Below, piece after piece: positions 9,530-19,016 of a DNA stretch of 64,000 nt; positions within the stretch are counted from its first letter, which is position 1; every line of letters begins with the position of its first letter. The translations under genes were made by a program, and so were the position numbers. A model generated the notes under the pieces. That model saw only the letters and a list, made by a program, of their open reading frames with translations. It did not search any database and had not been told where the DNA came from. This stretch comes from Candidatus Nanoarchaeia archaeon (GTDB lineage Archaea > Nanobdellota > Nanobdellia > Woesearchaeales > UBA525), in contig JANQNB010000020.1 in the NCBI GenBank assembly GCA_028279755.1, positions 96,370 through 160,369 on the forward strand. Direction: 5' to 3'.

Positions 9530-9763
9530 ATGGAAAGCGATATCTCGAGGAATACGATCTTTGTCCTGGTCATCCTCACGCTTCTCGTTTCAGTGCTCGG
9601 CACCTGGACAGTGCTCACCCATGTCGAAGAAGGATTCGCAGCCCCACCGATAGCCCAGCGGACTGATCGTGGCAGCGGCGAAGTCCAATTCGCAATTGTT
9701 GCGCCTAAGGAAGGAGCAGTCAGCGAACCAGCAACAGGGCGAGTCGTGTTTGAAATACAATAG
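9530..9763 (+). CDS. Small exported or membrane protein (77 aa)
   Basis: One hydrophobic N-terminal helix (NTIFVLVILTLLVSVLGTW) is followed by a short polar region ending in a beta-like segment (GRVVFEIQ). The N-terminal style, a short acidic start before the helix and then LVxVLGT, is shared with the next two genes, which begin MDISNRALAIFF and MEMSNKSLALIL. This suggests a common export or anchor signal. It sits 8 bp upstream of the next start and follows a clear TATA box, so it is probably the first gene of the unit. Function unknown. Confidence 0.65.
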   Translation: MESDISRNTIFVLVILTLLVSVLGTWTVLTHVEEGFAAPPIAQRTDRGSGEVQFAIVAPKEGAVSEPATGRVVFEIQ

Positions 9764-9771
9764 GGGAGACT

Positions 9772-10398
9772 ATGGACATTTCGAACAGAGCTCTCGCAAT
9801 CTTCTTTGTCTTCGCAATCGGCTTCAGCCTGTTCGCCACGCTGATCAACCTTGATGAGATCAATAAGATCACAGGACGAGCCGCTTCAGACACCGGCGAG
9901 ACCAATTTCACGATCCAGTCTGATATCCAGATCGTGTTCACCACGAGCCAGATCAACTTCGGGACCGGTTCTGTGAACAACACTGATGGCGGACCGACGA
10001 TTTGCGAGAACTGCACGCTCAATTCTGAAAGCACCCGCTCGTTCAACTGCAGTGGCTTCAACACTGTTGCGACAGGTTTCGTGATAGAGAACCAGGGCAA
10101 CCTTGACGTTTCCTTGAACATCTCGAGCAACGAGACGGTTGCGCAGTTCGTCGGCGGGAACAGCACGATCCGCGCGTTCCAGTGGAAGATGGCGCAGGCA
10201 GCAGAACCGGGTTCATGCGGTGCGGGCTTGAACCCGACGTCATATGCGACCGTGACCACGACGAACACGACAGCCTGCACTGATTTCAACAGTGCCGGTG
10301 CGAACAACGTGCTGGAGATGGACATCCAGATCATCATCCCGCAGAACGCATCCACAGGTGAGCGGGCAGCGACGATCACTGCCTGGGGCTGGGAGTAA
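9772..10398 (+). CDS. Exported protein, first copy of a tandem duplicated pair (208 aa)
   Basis: The GGGGAG ribosome-binding site is 4-5 nt before the ATG. A signal-anchor helix (RALAIFFVFAIGFSLFATL) is followed by an extracellular Thr/Asn-rich domain with four paired Cys (ICENCTLN, NCSG, GSCGAG, TACTDF). It ends in a conserved IPQNASTGERAATITAWGWE. The protein is highly similar to the one encoded at 10512, including near-identical DNA across the TNFTIQSDIQIVFTTSQINF region, so this is a recent tandem duplication. The compact beta-rich, Asn-rich domain could be a minor pilin-like or S-layer-like subunit. No known family is recognised. Confidence 0.75.
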   Translation: MDISNRALAIFFVFAIGFSLFATLINLDEINKITGRAASDTGETNFTIQSDIQIVFTTSQINFGTGSVNNTDGGPTICENCTLNSESTRSFNCSGFNTVATGFVIENQGNLDVSLNISSNETVAQFVGGNSTIRAFQWKMAQAAEPGSCGAGLNPTSYATVTTTNTTACTDFNSAGANNVLEMDIQIIIPQNASTGERAATITAWGWE

Positions 10399-10439
10399 TC
10401 CTTGAACTTCTCTTCACTAATCAGTGAATCAAGAAGAGA

Positions 10440-10451
10440 AAACTTTAAATA
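10440..10451 (+). promoter_or_regulatory. TATA box upstream of the 10512 gene
   Basis: AAACTTTAAATA lies 61 nt before the ATG. Unlike most promoters here it predicts a leader of about 35-40 nt, which contains a strong GGGGAGG ribosome-binding site near 10498-10504. Confidence 0.6.
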
Positions 10452-10511
10452 CCGCCATCTTCAGAGTTTGTGTAATACATAATAAAAGGCTCCGGTGGGG
10501 AGGCGATCACC

Positions 10512-11147
10512 ATGGAAATGTCAAACAAATCATTAGCGTTGATTCTTGTACTCTCAGTAGCAGTGAGCCTTTTCGGCACGTTCTACAGCATTTCACGTAT
10601 GCCGACGCCAGTGGCAGCCCCTCCGACAGGCTATGCCGCGTCTGACACTGGCCAGACAAATTTCACGATCCAGTCCGATATCCAGATCGTGTTCACCACG
10701 AGTCAGATCAACTTCGGGACCGGCGCAGTGAACAACACTGACGGCGCTCCGACGATTTGCGAGAACTGCACGCTGAACAGCGAGGGAACGCGATTGTACA
10801 ACTGCTCTGGCTTCAATGTCGTGAACACCGGATTCCGCATCGAGAACCAGGGGAATCTCAACGTCTCCCTGAACATCTCGAGCAACGAGACGGTTGCGCA
10901 GTTCGTCGGCGGCAACAGCACAGTTCGTGCCTTCCAGTGGAAGATGGAAGAGAACGAGACTGGCGCGTGCGGCGCAGGACTCGCTCCTGGGACGTACAGC
11001 ACAGTCACGGTGACGAACACGACAGCCTGTACCGACTTCAAGACTGGAGCTGCGAACACGCTGAATATGGAGATCCAGATCCGAATCCCGCAGAACGCCT
11101 CGACCGGTACGCGCGACGCGACGATCACGGCGTGGGGTTACGAATAA
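10512..11147 (+). CDS. Exported protein, second copy of the tandem pair (211 aa)
   Basis: This is a paralogue of the 9772 product along its whole length. It has the same signal-anchor style (SLALILVLSVAVSLFGTF), the same GQTNFTIQSDIQ core, the same Cys positions and the same C-terminus (IPQNASTGTRDATITAWGYE). Differences cluster in the N-terminal linker (PTPVAAPPTGY) and around EENETGACGAG. It has its own TATA box and an SD-preceded leader, so the copies can be expressed independently. This looks like gene duplication for dosage or antigenic or assembly diversity. The molecular role is unknown; a structural surface subunit is the simplest reading. Confidence 0.75.
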   Translation: MEMSNKSLALILVLSVAVSLFGTFYSISRMPTPVAAPPTGYAASDTGQTNFTIQSDIQIVFTTSQINFGTGAVNNTDGAPTICENCTLNSEGTRLYNCSGFNVVNTGFRIENQGNLNVSLNISSNETVAQFVGGNSTVRAFQWKMEENETGACGAGLAPGTYSTVTVTNTTACTDFKTGAANTLNMEIQIRIPQNASTGTRDATITAWGYE

Positions 11148-11172
11148 ACCATTTTACTCTTCGGAGTCGATC

Positions 11173-12468
11173 ATGATGAAACGTCTCCTGTGTTTCTTCT
11201 TTCTTTTCGTTCTTGTTACACCGCTCGTCCTTGCAGGAGCGGGTGTCAAAGGGCCATCGCCTGGTGAGCGTTTCTTCGATTTCCAGCCCGGCATGGAGAT
11301 CAACCTGGGGTTCTCGCTCTATGGCAGCGACCAGCTCGACCTGGTGGTGAACGGCAGGCTTACCGAGTACACGACAGTCACTGATCCTGACCCGAAAGGA
11401 GGCCCCCGGGATGTCTTGGTCAATGTGCAGCTGCCTGACGAACTCCCGCCAGGACTGCACAAGGTGTATGTGGGAGCGGTCGAATACGCCCCAGGAGGCA
11501 TGATCGGCGGCCGCGCAGGCGCCTTGATGAGCATCAAAGTGAAAGTCCTGCATCCCGAGCCATACATCGTGGCCAGCCTGAACATCGAACCAGCTGGTGA
11601 AGGCAGTCTCACCGCGAGCGGCACGCTCAATATCGACAGCTGGAGCCAGTTGCCCATGACTGTTTCGGCAGACATCACGATGCGGAATGATCTCGGCGAG
11701 ATCCTGCACTCGTTGCAAATGCCTGCGCAATCGTTGGGATCCAACCAGAAGCTGGCCCACCCATTCGTGCTTCCAGTGCAGGACCTGCGCCGCGGCTTTT
11801 ATCCGGTGCAGGCGATCGTGGAATACGGCGCTCCGAACACGACAGACGTGAACGCGTCCCTGCGTGTCGGCGCGAAGAACATCTTCCTGCGGCAATACAC
11901 TGAGGAGATCACGCAAGGGATGATCAACCGTTTCGAATTCGACCTCGAGAGCGACTGGAATCAAAAGCTTGAGGACGTGTACGGCAGTGTCAGCGTCGGT
12001 AGTGCGACAAGTGACCGGACGCCGGAGACAAGCCTCGGCCCGTTTGCAAGAGAACGGCTCGTCGCCTATCTCGATGCGACAGATCTGGAACTCGGGACGC
12101 AGCAGGGTGTCATCAGGACGCATTTCGAGGATGAATTCAAGGAATTCCCTATCGAAGTCGAGGTCATTGCTGAAGCAACAGAGGCAAGCGAGGTGACACC
12201 GGCTGAGATACAGCAGGCCAAGGGCTTGCTGGGATTCGACAGCCTCACCTTGCTCTATGCATGCCTTGTCATCCTTGTCATCGTCAACCTCTTCCTCCTG
12301 CTCAAGCAGAAGCACAAGCCGAAGGAAGAGAAGCACGACAAGCCGCACGACAAACCGCAGCCAGCGGCCGCGAAAGAAAAACCTGCACAGCACGACGCGA
12401 AAAAGCATGACGAGCAGTCCGCAGACAGCAAAGAATACGGGGAATGGGACAAGCCACAGGGGCCATGA
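11173..12468 (+). CDS. Membrane-anchored extracellular protein with charged cytosolic tail (431 aa)
   Basis: The signal peptide (RLLCFFFLFVLVTPLVLA) is followed by approximately 300 residues of beta-rich extracellular sequence (MEINLGFSLYG, GLHKVYVGAVEY, GFYPVQAIVEYG). A single transmembrane helix (LTLLYACLVILVIVNLFLLL) lies near residue 360-380. The cytosolic tail is very rich in Lys, Glu, Asp, Pro and Ala (KPKEEKHDKPHDKP), so it is probably disordered. In layout it matches the 8296 product and may form a heteromeric envelope complex with it. It ends one base before the next start (TGA then ATG at 12470). No family is recognised. Confidence 0.7.
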   Translation: MMKRLLCFFFLFVLVTPLVLAGAGVKGPSPGERFFDFQPGMEINLGFSLYGSDQLDLVVNGRLTEYTTVTDPDPKGGPRDVLVNVQLPDELPPGLHKVYVGAVEYAPGGMIGGRAGALMSIKVKVLHPEPYIVASLNIEPAGEGSLTASGTLNIDSWSQLPMTVSADITMRNDLGEILHSLQMPAQSLGSNQKLAHPFVLPVQDLRRGFYPVQAIVEYGAPNTTDVNASLRVGAKNIFLRQYTEEITQGMINRFEFDLESDWNQKLEDVYGSVSVGSATSDRTPETSLGPFARERLVAYLDATDLELGTQQGVIRTHFEDEFKEFPIEVEVIAEATEASEVTPAEIQQAKGLLGFDSLTLLYACLVILVIVNLFLLLKQKHKPKEEKHDKPHDKPQPAAAKEKPAQHDAKKHDEQSADSKEYGEWDKPQGP

Positions 12469-12469
12469 A

Positions 12470-12880
12470 ATGCGCATCAGCAGATTGTTAGTGATCATCT
12501 TCTCAGTACTTATCGTCGGAATCACTGCGACCATGACCTATTACTACGGCTTCTACCTGCTCGAGTATCACGAGATCCCGGTGGATTTCAATGTCAAGCA
12601 GGGATTGGTGGGAATCAACACTGACAGCGACGCCCTCCACATGGGTGGCATCGGGCCTGGCGGCTATTCCCGCAGGAGGATGACGATCGAACCAGCGCAG
12701 GATGCCCGGCTCGTGATCCGTGTTACAGGGGGTGCGGCGCCCTATGTCGCGCCTGAAACGAACAATCTTGCAGTCAGGGCAGGCGAGCCCCTGGAGCTCA
12801 TGTTCGTGGCCGCAATCCCTGTGAACACCACTGAAGGCAACTACACCGGCACAGCTAAATTCTACTTTTTCCGCTCGTGA
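12470..12880 (+). CDS. Small membrane-anchored extracellular protein (136 aa)
   Basis: I take the ATG at 12470, which directly follows the previous stop and gives an N-terminal anchor (RLLVIIFSVLIVGITATMTY). The remaining approximately 105 residues are a single small beta-sandwich-like domain with conserved-looking VDFNVKQGLVGINTD, IEPAQDARLVIRV and EGNYTGTAKFYF, reminiscent of a COG1470-type NEW domain. It is tightly coupled to the upstream gene, suggesting a shared complex at the surface. Function unknown. Confidence 0.65.
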   Translation: MRISRLLVIIFSVLIVGITATMTYYYGFYLLEYHEIPVDFNVKQGLVGINTDSDALHMGGIGPGGYSRRRMTIEPAQDARLVIRVTGGAAPYVAPETNNLAVRAGEPLELMFVAAIPVNTTEGNYTGTAKFYFFRS

Positions 12881-12887
12881 CGACAAG

Positions 12888-12897
12888 CTTTAAATAG
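12888..12897 (+). promoter_or_regulatory. TATA box for the 12926 gene
   Basis: CTTTAAATAG ends 28 nt before the GTG start at 12926 (37 nt before a second in-frame GTG at 12935). Confidence 0.65.
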
Positions 12898-12925
12898 GCT
12901 GGCTCTGCATTCTCAAGTAGTAGCG

Positions 12926-14854
12926 GTGGTCGTCGTGCGGTGGCTCACAATCCTCGTATTCACACTCCTGATTCTCAACACCTTATCCGCAGTCTTCGTC
13001 ATCTACAAGACTGAACAACGGGTTGCACTCCCGACAGCGCAAGCCACGCAGGCAGAAGTGAATTTCTGCATCAACTACCCGCCGACCCTTGACGTGCCGT
13101 GCAACAGCACGATGGACCAGGACGTCATCTATACGTGCCAGCTGAACGCCAGCGATCCTGAGAACAGCACTGTGCTGTACTTCCAGATACCCCAGCCGCC
13201 GGACAACGAATCAGTCTTCAACATCTCCGCAACTGGACTGATCAATTTCACGCCGACAAATAACGACACTGGAAATCACAGCACCCTGATCGGCGTTGAT
13301 GACAACAGCAGCTGCGACAACGCCCTCGTGTTCGAGCTCTTCAATTTCTCGATCTCAAACATCAATGACCCGCCCTACCTGATACAGAACATCCCTGACC
13401 AGACGTTCGAGTCCGGGACCACGCTCTACGCCTTCTCGCTCTACGATTATTTCGCTGATCCCGACAACGACCCGCTCAACTGGACGATCGAAGCAGGGGC
13501 TGCGGAAGTCGCGATCACCGCAAGCCTCGACGGCGACACGGTCGTGTTCAGCTCTGACGGCTGTGGCGACGCCTGGTTCCGCTTCACTGCGACAGATCCT
13601 GGGAACCTGTCGGCGCAGAGCAATCTCGTCAAGGTCACCTCGTCATGCGTCGATCCTGGCGGTGGCGATGACACGAGCGGCGGCGGTGGCGCTGCAGGCG
13701 GCGGTGGCGGCGCAGGCCCGTATTGTGAGGAAGAGCTGGTCTGTCTGCCCTGGAGCGACTGCTATCCGAACGGGCTCCAGGTCCAGGTATGCAGGGACAA
13801 GAACGGCTGCACTGACGTGGAGATCAAGTTCTACCGGAATTGCTCGTATGTCGGCAATGCCACGATGTGCGAGGAGAATTGGCTCTGCGGCGAGTGGGGC
13901 TCGTGCTCGATCGAGGGTGTGCAGAATCGCACCTGCTTTGACCTGAACGAATGCGGCACCCACCGGTACCGGCCGGCTTTGGAGCAGGAATGCGTGTATG
14001 TCGCTACCTGTTTCGACGGGGTCCAGAATGGCGAGGAGACTGGCATCGACTGCGGCGGTCCGTGCGAAGCGTGCAAGACCATCCAGCAACCAGAGTTCCT
14101 GCCGGAAGTGAAGGGCTTCAACCCCTGGCTCGCGCTCTTGCTCCTCATCATTCTGAGCGTGCTCATCGCGCTCTTTGTCCTGTACCGTGAACGCATCTAT
14201 GAAGGGCTTGCCGAGCTTGGCTGGATGATGGCGCACAAGCATGACAAGGAGGTCCTGCTCACGCCGGCAGAGAAGCAAGCGCTCTTCAAGCGCTTGGCCA
14301 CGATCGACGAAGCGCTCCCCCGGACGCCAGTGCTCAAGACGTACGAGCTCCTGAGCGAAACTGTCAGGACCTTCTACTCCTATGTCGCTGACATCCCCTT
14401 CGAGTTCACAGAAGAGGAGTTCCGGCTTGCGCTGTCGAAAATGAAGATATGCGACGAGTTCGAGAAATTGCTGCCTGCCTTCATGATACGGCTCTCGCTC
14501 CTCGAATCAGGCAAGATCCCGGGCGAGAGGCTCAACACCCTGCTCTATGACACGATCATCGAGGAATTCCGGCTGCTCATCTGCATGACGAGCGTGTATG
14601 AGCTCAGCGAGATCGAACGCGAGCTGCCAGAACGGCAGATCACGCAACAGCTCTCGTTCAGCGATGAAATCAGGCTGCGCCTGCTCAACGCGTACGAAGC
14701 CCTGCAGTTCCTCAAGCTTGATGAGGCGCAGAACGAGTACCGCAGTATCCTGCGGGCGTACGACAGCATGGCCCTGGGCAAGCGCGAAGTGCTCTACAGC
14801 GACATCCAGCGCCTCTATCTCGAGATCAAATACGTGGCTGAGACGAGCGAGTAA
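12926..14854 (+). CDS. Thrombospondin-like transmembrane surface protein with cytosolic domain (642 aa)
   Basis: The N-terminal hydrophobic segment (WLTILVFTLLILNTLSAVFV) follows a GTG start. Residues approximately 45-235 are two cadherin-like modules (YPPTLDVPCN, INFTPTNNDTG, NDPPYLIQNIPDQTF, DPDNDPLNWTI). A Gly-rich linker precedes a Cys-rich region (approximately 265-375) with thrombospondin-1-like repeats (CLPWSDC, CGEWGSCS, NRTC) and CFDGVQNGEETGIDCGG. A transmembrane helix lies at approximately 397-418. The last approximately 220 residues are charged, helical and cytosolic (LTPAEKQALFKRL, LSFSDEIRLRLLNAYEAL). The layout couples an adhesive ectodomain to a large intracellular helical domain, which suggests cytoskeleton-like anchoring or signalling; this is inference. 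Confidence 0.8.
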   Translation: MVVVRWLTILVFTLLILNTLSAVFVIYKTEQRVALPTAQATQAEVNFCINYPPTLDVPCNSTMDQDVIYTCQLNASDPENSTVLYFQIPQPPDNESVFNISATGLINFTPTNNDTGNHSTLIGVDDNSSCDNALVFELFNFSISNINDPPYLIQNIPDQTFESGTTLYAFSLYDYFADPDNDPLNWTIEAGAAEVAITASLDGDTVVFSSDGCGDAWFRFTATDPGNLSAQSNLVKVTSSCVDPGGGDDTSGGGGAAGGGGGAGPYCEEELVCLPWSDCYPNGLQVQVCRDKNGCTDVEIKFYRNCSYVGNATMCEENWLCGEWGSCSIEGVQNRTCFDLNECGTHRYRPALEQECVYVATCFDGVQNGEETGIDCGGPCEACKTIQQPEFLPEVKGFNPWLALLLLIILSVLIALFVLYRERIYEGLAELGWMMAHKHDKEVLLTPAEKQALFKRLATIDEALPRTPVLKTYELLSETVRTFYSYVADIPFEFTEEEFRLALSKMKICDEFEKLLPAFMIRLSLLESGKIPGERLNTLLYDTIIEEFRLLICMTSVYELSEIERELPERQITQQLSFSDEIRLRLLNAYEALQFLKLDEAQNEYRSILRAYDSMALGKREVLYSDIQRLYLEIKYVAETSE

Positions 14855-14923
14855 CTCACAGTACAGGCCTTCTCCTCTTGTTTTTCCACACGTTCAGCCC
14901 TTCTTTTCGGCATAAATAACAAG

Positions 14924-14933
14924 CTTTATAAAT
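14924..14933 (+). promoter_or_regulatory. TATA box of the RHH-RHH-adhesin operon
   Basis: CTTTATAAAT lies 74 nt before the first ATG (15008). It predicts transcription start near 14957-14962, inside the palindromes described at 14936-14968. Confidence 0.7.
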
Positions 14934-14935
14934 TA

Positions 14936-14968
14936 CTAACTTAACTTAGTTAGCCAACTTAGCTAAGT
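14936..14968. promoter_or_regulatory. Two adjacent palindromes, candidate autoregulatory operator
   Basis: Directly downstream of the TATA box lie TAACTTAGTTA (14942-14952, perfect about its central base and extended by outer arms CTAACT/AGTTAG at 14936-14953) and ACTTAGCTAAGT (14957-14968, perfect 12-bp palindrome). Both carry ACTTAG half-sites and span the predicted transcription start. The operon begins with two ribbon-helix-helix-like proteins, a family that binds short palindromes and commonly represses its own promoter. The operator role is inferred. Confidence 0.55.
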
Positions 14969-15007
14969 CGCAGCGACACGGCCTCTCACGAGGCCATAGT
15001 AGCCACC

Positions 15008-15148
15008 ATGGTCAACGTCAACATCGAAATACCCGACGAGCTGCACAGGCAGCTCAAGCTCGCTTCTGTCCTGAATGACAAGACCCTGAAGGCCTACGTG
15101 ATCGAGACGCTCGATGAGGAGCTGCCAGCCACGATCGGAGGGAAATGA
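15008..15148 (+). CDS. Ribbon-helix-helix-like small protein A (46 aa)
   Basis: The ATG at 15008 opens a 46-residue frame: a short beta strand (VNVNIEIPDEL) followed by two amphipathic helices (HRQLKLASVLND and TLKAYVIETLDEEL). This is the Arc/MetJ/CopG ribbon-helix-helix pattern, where the strand contacts DNA as a dimer. It is closely similar to the next frame, so the two arose by duplication. It is the first gene of a three-gene operon ending in a 1237-aa surface protein. It could be a transcription factor or an antitoxin-like protein; no toxin partner is visible. Confidence 0.65.
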   Translation: MVNVNIEIPDELHRQLKLASVLNDKTLKAYVIETLDEELPATIGGK

Positions 15149-15149
15149 C

Positions 15150-15293
15150 GTGGTTAATATCAACATCGAGATCCCGGACGAGCTCCATCGCAGGGCGAAG
15201 ATCACTGCCACGCTCGAAGGGATCACGCTCAAGGAACTCTTGATCAAGCGTCTTGAGAAACGCGCGAGAAAAGACGCAGGAGGGCTCCAATGA
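15150..15293 (+). CDS. Ribbon-helix-helix-like small protein B (47 aa)
   Basis: It starts at a GTG 1 nt after the stop of protein A and ends overlapping the ATG of the adhesin gene (ATGA at 15290-15293), so all three are translationally coupled. The sequence repeats the pattern of protein A: strand VNINIEIPDEL, then helices HRRAKITATLEG and TLKELLIKRLEKRARK. The more basic C-terminus differs from the acidic tail of A, which could favour A-B heterodimers. The fold call is from pattern only. A role as co-regulator of this operon is inferred from the adjacent palindromes. Confidence 0.65.
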   Translation: MVNINIEIPDELHRRAKITATLEGITLKELLIKRLEKRARKDAGGLQ

Positions 15294-18200
15294 GATACGC
15301 CCGCGTGTTCACCATCGCGCTCCTGCTCCTCCTGCTTGCAGCCCTCACGACTAGTGTCAGTTTCACCTCGAGCCCGGTCATCAACAACGGCCAGACGACA
15401 TACACTGATGACGATCTGGTGTGCGAGTGGACCGCTTCCGGCGACACAGTCAACCTCACGGTGCGCTGGTACAAGGATGCAGTGCTCAACCAGACCTTCA
15501 ACTTCAGCGGGAGCCTGCCGACAAACCACACGATGCCTGCTGCCAACACGACACGGGATGAACTATGGGTATGCAATGTCACGCTGATCAACGCTACCGC
15601 CAATGTGAGCGCTGACGACAACATCACGATCGAGAATTCAGGGCCATTGACGCCGGTCATCTACAACGCGAGCGGACAGGACATCGGGATCGCCATGAAC
15701 ATCACAGAAGACGTTGCTTTTACGCTTGACATGAACAGCAGCGACGCAGACCTTGACACCCTCACCTATTATTTCATCGACGGCAAGTTCTGCAGTGTGA
15801 CAAACTCTGCGACAGGCGCGGTGAGCTGCACCGCAACGCACGAATACGTGCGCGAAAGCCCCACAAACCAGACAGAGAACGTGACACAAGTGGATATCGA
15901 GTTCTGGGTGCGTGACACACCGCCGAACACCAAGTCGAGCGAGCGCACGATCACGTTCAACATCACGCCGGTGAACGACGCGCCGCAGGTCACGATCGCA
16001 GACCAGAGCACTGCTGTGAACGTGACCCTGAACATTACCGTTGTCGCAACAGATGAGGAGGAGAACTGGCCGATCAATGCGAGCCTGATCGTCGCGCTCA
16101 CCAGCGCTGCAGTCAGCGATGATGTCATCGTCACTGTCGAAGGCAATGACACGATCCGCATCGTCTACGGGCCGAGTCCTGTCGAGTACAGCGACGTCGG
16201 CAATCACACGGTCACGATCAACGTCACTGACGCGCTTGGCGAGAATCTCACTGTCAACTTCACCCTGGAGATCACGAGCATCAACCGGGCGCCGTATTTC
16301 ACCAACATCAGCCCGAGCAATTACAGCAGCCCGATCAATAGGACCTACGTGCTCTGGCAGGGTGAGAACCTCATCATCAACATGACGGCGAACGACCCGG
16401 ACACGAACCAGACGACAGAGACATTGACGTTCAGCGACAATACGAGCATCTTCGTGACAGTCACCACCAATAGCACAGCCACGAACACGAGCGACGCGAA
16501 AGGATACATCAACTACACCGCGCTCAACGCTGACGTCGGCAACCACACAATCTCGATCATCGTCACTGACGGTGGGGGATTGAGCAATTCGACAGAAGTC
16601 AACTTCACGATCAAGAACCTCAACGACCCGCCGATCATCTACAACCAGAGCTATGATGCGCAGAACACCGGCGGCAATGTGAACATCACCAACCTGACAG
16701 CCTATCTCGACGCGCCGTTCCGCTACCAGGTGAACTATTCAGATCCTGACGAGGACATCGGCTATGACAACCTGACCTGGGCTGACAACACGAGCACGAT
16801 CAACATCACGCAGGCCGGCTTCATCGGTTTCACGCCGACAGGACTGCCGCGCAACGAGACGATCAATATCAGCGTGGTGGACATCAACGGCAGCCGGGAC
16901 TATGTCACCGTGAATCTCGAGATCAGGAACAATACTGCGCCGTATTTCAACGACACCTTCCCGCAGCTCAATTGCAGCGAGGGACAGCAATGCTTCTTCA
17001 ATGTGAGCTATTATGCCAAGGACGACGACTTCGGCGACAACGTCACCTTGTACACGGCGATCTTTGTCGGGGCCAATTTGAGCAGCTTCTCCCTGAACAG
17101 CAATACCGGGATCATCGACTTCACCCCGCTCCAGTCAGAGATCGGCAATTACACCATCACGATCGTCATCGAGGATTCGAGAGCTGCGAACGCGAGCCAG
17201 ACCCTGAACCTGAGCGTGAACAACACAGAGGACTACCCGGTCTGGCTCCAGTACGACTTCAGTGCGAGCACGATCGTCGAGGACAAGGAGTTCAACTTCG
17301 TGCTCATGGCGCGCGATCGGGACATTAACTATTCCGCGACAGAGAACCTCACGTTCACGAGCAATCTCACCTGGGTGACGATCACCTACCAGCAGACGAT
17401 CAACGACACGGTCTACGCCCTGCTGGCCATGACGCCGAACAGCAGCCAGGTCGGCAGCCACAACATCGAGCTCAACGTGACAGACAGCACCGGCAGGGTC
17501 AACTCGACAAGCCTCACGTTCACGGTGCTGGCAGACACTGATCCGCCGAATGTCACCGACATCCAGCCATACGGCAACACCTCAGAAGACAATCTCACCC
17601 AGGGCTGGCTCGACGTGACGAGCTTCCCGGTCAACGAGGAAGACGTGGCCTTGTTCGAGAACACGACAAGCGTCCGCTTCGAAGTGAATGTCACCGACGA
17701 TTTCACCGGCGCGGCCCAGCTCGGCTACACCTGGTATTACGATGGCGTGTGGAACGCCAGCGGCACTGGCGACGCATCCAGGTTCCAGATCTACGACTTC
17801 GGCTTCTTCAGCAACGGCACCCACAACATCACGGTCAGGGTGAACGACACCACGCTGGAGAACACGACCTGGACCTGGAACCTCAACGTGATCAACGTGA
17901 ACCGGCCGCCGATCCTGGCAGGCAACCTCGAGAACGAGCTGAACATCAGCGCGACAAGCACGTATGCGAATTACTTCCTCAACACGAGCGGCACTGGCGG
18001 GTTCTACGATCCTGACGACGATCTGAACAGCGACGGGCAGATCAATGGCAACGAGACCCAAGACCTGACGTATTCCTCGACAGCCTGCACCATCGCGACC
18101 ATCGCCTACAGTGATGAGGATCTGCGATTGACCCCGCTCAGCGTGGGATCGTGCACTGTCACGTTCAACGCGACTGACGCGTTCGGTCTGACTGTCGGGA

Positions 18201-19003
18201 GCAACCTTGTCACGATCAATGTGCAGGAAGTGCCGGAAGGCGCGTCAAGCACGTCCTCGAGCAGCAGCGGAGGCTCGGCAAGCACCAGCACCAGTTTCAT
18301 CCCGCTCGAGACAGAGGTGGAGACGCCGAAACCCCTCACTATCGTCGCGCCGCAGCTCGTGACCATCTACAAGAACCGCACGGTCATCGTCCCGATCGAG
18401 CTCAGCAACAACTGGACCGAGCCCTTGGAGATGATCGAGCTGGGAGCGCAGACCAACGCGACCGGCGTCACGCTCCGCTACGACACTGATTATATCGAAG
18501 AGCTCGACGTCAACGAGACACAACGCGTGAACCTCATCGTGAATGGCTATCGTCTGGGATCGAACTTCGAGGTGACAGTGACTGCGAATGTCACTGAGCC
18601 CTTGTTCCATGATTCCGCCTTGATCCTGTTCAACAGCATCGAATCAGCGCAGGACGGTGAGGATGTGGAAGTCAAGGTGACCTTTGCGCAAGACCTGCTC
18701 AGCCAGCACGACGAGTGCCAGGAACTGAACGAGCTCCTCGACGAAGCGAATGTCAGGCTCGAGCAGGGGAACATCGACGACGCCCACCAATTGGTGGACA
18801 TGGTGATCAACGGGTGCAAGTATCTCATCAGCCGGACGCAAGAGGACGGGCAGAAGCCTGCGATGCTCCGGACGCCATGGATCAATCTCCCGGAAGGGAA
18901 TATCAGGATCATCTCGTTCACAGCGCTGGGCGCGGCGATCATCGTCGGACTGCTCGTCATGCTCTATTACCATCATAAGACCAAGGAGGAATATGATTTT
19001 TAG
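15290..19003 (+). CDS. Giant secreted cadherin-like adhesin, C-terminally anchored (1237 aa)
   Basis: The signal peptide is [19 protein letters not shown]. The ectodomain is a string of about nine Ig/cadherin/dystroglycan-like modules marked by recurrent boundary motifs ([46 protein letters not shown]) and FTP or [15 protein letters not shown] strands; it is extremely rich in NxT/NxS sequons. Near residue 985-1000 is a Ser/Gly linker. A final beta domain and a helical segment ([18 protein letters not shown]) follow, and then a transmembrane helix ([11 protein letters not shown]) with a short basic tail. It should project from the cell as a long filamentous adhesin or S-layer-like component. 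Its expression is probably tied to the two small regulators. Confidence 0.8.
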   Translation: MRYARVFTIALLLLLLAALTTSVSFTSSPVINNGQTTYTDDDLVCEWTASGDTVNLTVRWYKDAVLNQTFNFSGSLPTNHTMPAANTTRDELWVCNVTLINATANVSADDNITIENSGPLTPVIYNASGQDIGIAMNITEDVAFTLDMNSSDADLDTLTYYFIDGKFCSVTNSATGAVSCTATHEYVRESPTNQTENVTQVDIEFWVRDTPPNTKSSERTITFNITPVNDAPQVTIADQSTAVNVTLNITVVATDEEENWPINASLIVALTSAAVSDDVIVTVEGNDTIRIVYGPSPVEYSDVGNHTVTINVTDALGENLTVNFTLEITSINRAPYFTNISPSNYSSPINRTYVLWQGENLIINMTANDPDTNQTTETLTFSDNTSIFVTVTTNSTATNTSDAKGYINYTALNADVGNHTISIIVTDGGGLSNSTEVNFTIKNLNDPPIIYNQSYDAQNTGGNVNITNLTAYLDAPFRYQVNYSDPDEDIGYDNLTWADNTSTINITQAGFIGFTPTGLPRNETINISVVDINGSRDYVTVNLEIRNNTAPYFNDTFPQLNCSEGQQCFFNVSYYAKDDDFGDNVTLYTAIFVGANLSSFSLNSNTGIIDFTPLQSEIGNYTITIVIEDSRAANASQTLNLSVNNTEDYPVWLQYDFSASTIVEDKEFNFVLMARDRDINYSATENLTFTSNLTWVTITYQQTINDTVYALLAMTPNSSQVGSHNIELNVTDSTGRVNSTSLTFTVLADTDPPNVTDIQPYGNTSEDNLTQGWLDVTSFPVNEEDVALFENTTSVRFEVNVTDDFTGAAQLGYTWYYDGVWNASGTGDASRFQIYDFGFFSNGTHNITVRVNDTTLENTTWTWNLNVINVNRPPILAGNLENELNISATSTYANYFLNTSGTGGFYDPDDDLNSDGQINGNETQDLTYSSTACTIATIAYSDEDLRLTPLSVGSCTVTFNATDAFGLTVGSNLVTINVQEVPEGASSTSSSSSGGSASTSTSFIPLETEVETPKPLTIVAPQLVTIYKNRTVIVPIELSNNWTEPLEMIELGAQTNATGVTLRYDTDYIEELDVNETQRVNLIVNGYRLGSNFEVTVTANVTEPLFHDSALILFNSIESAQDGEDVEVKVTFAQDLLSQHDECQELNELLDEANVRLEQGNIDDAHQLVDMVINGCKYLISRTQEDGQKPAMLRTPWINLPEGNIRIISFTALGAAIIVGLLVMLYYHHKTKEEYDF

Positions 19004-19016
19004 GAGGCGATTGACA

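Noticed and set aside
11125..12534. 469-codon minus-strand frame
   Set aside because: Antisense shadow of the 11173 membrane protein; no recognisable domain.
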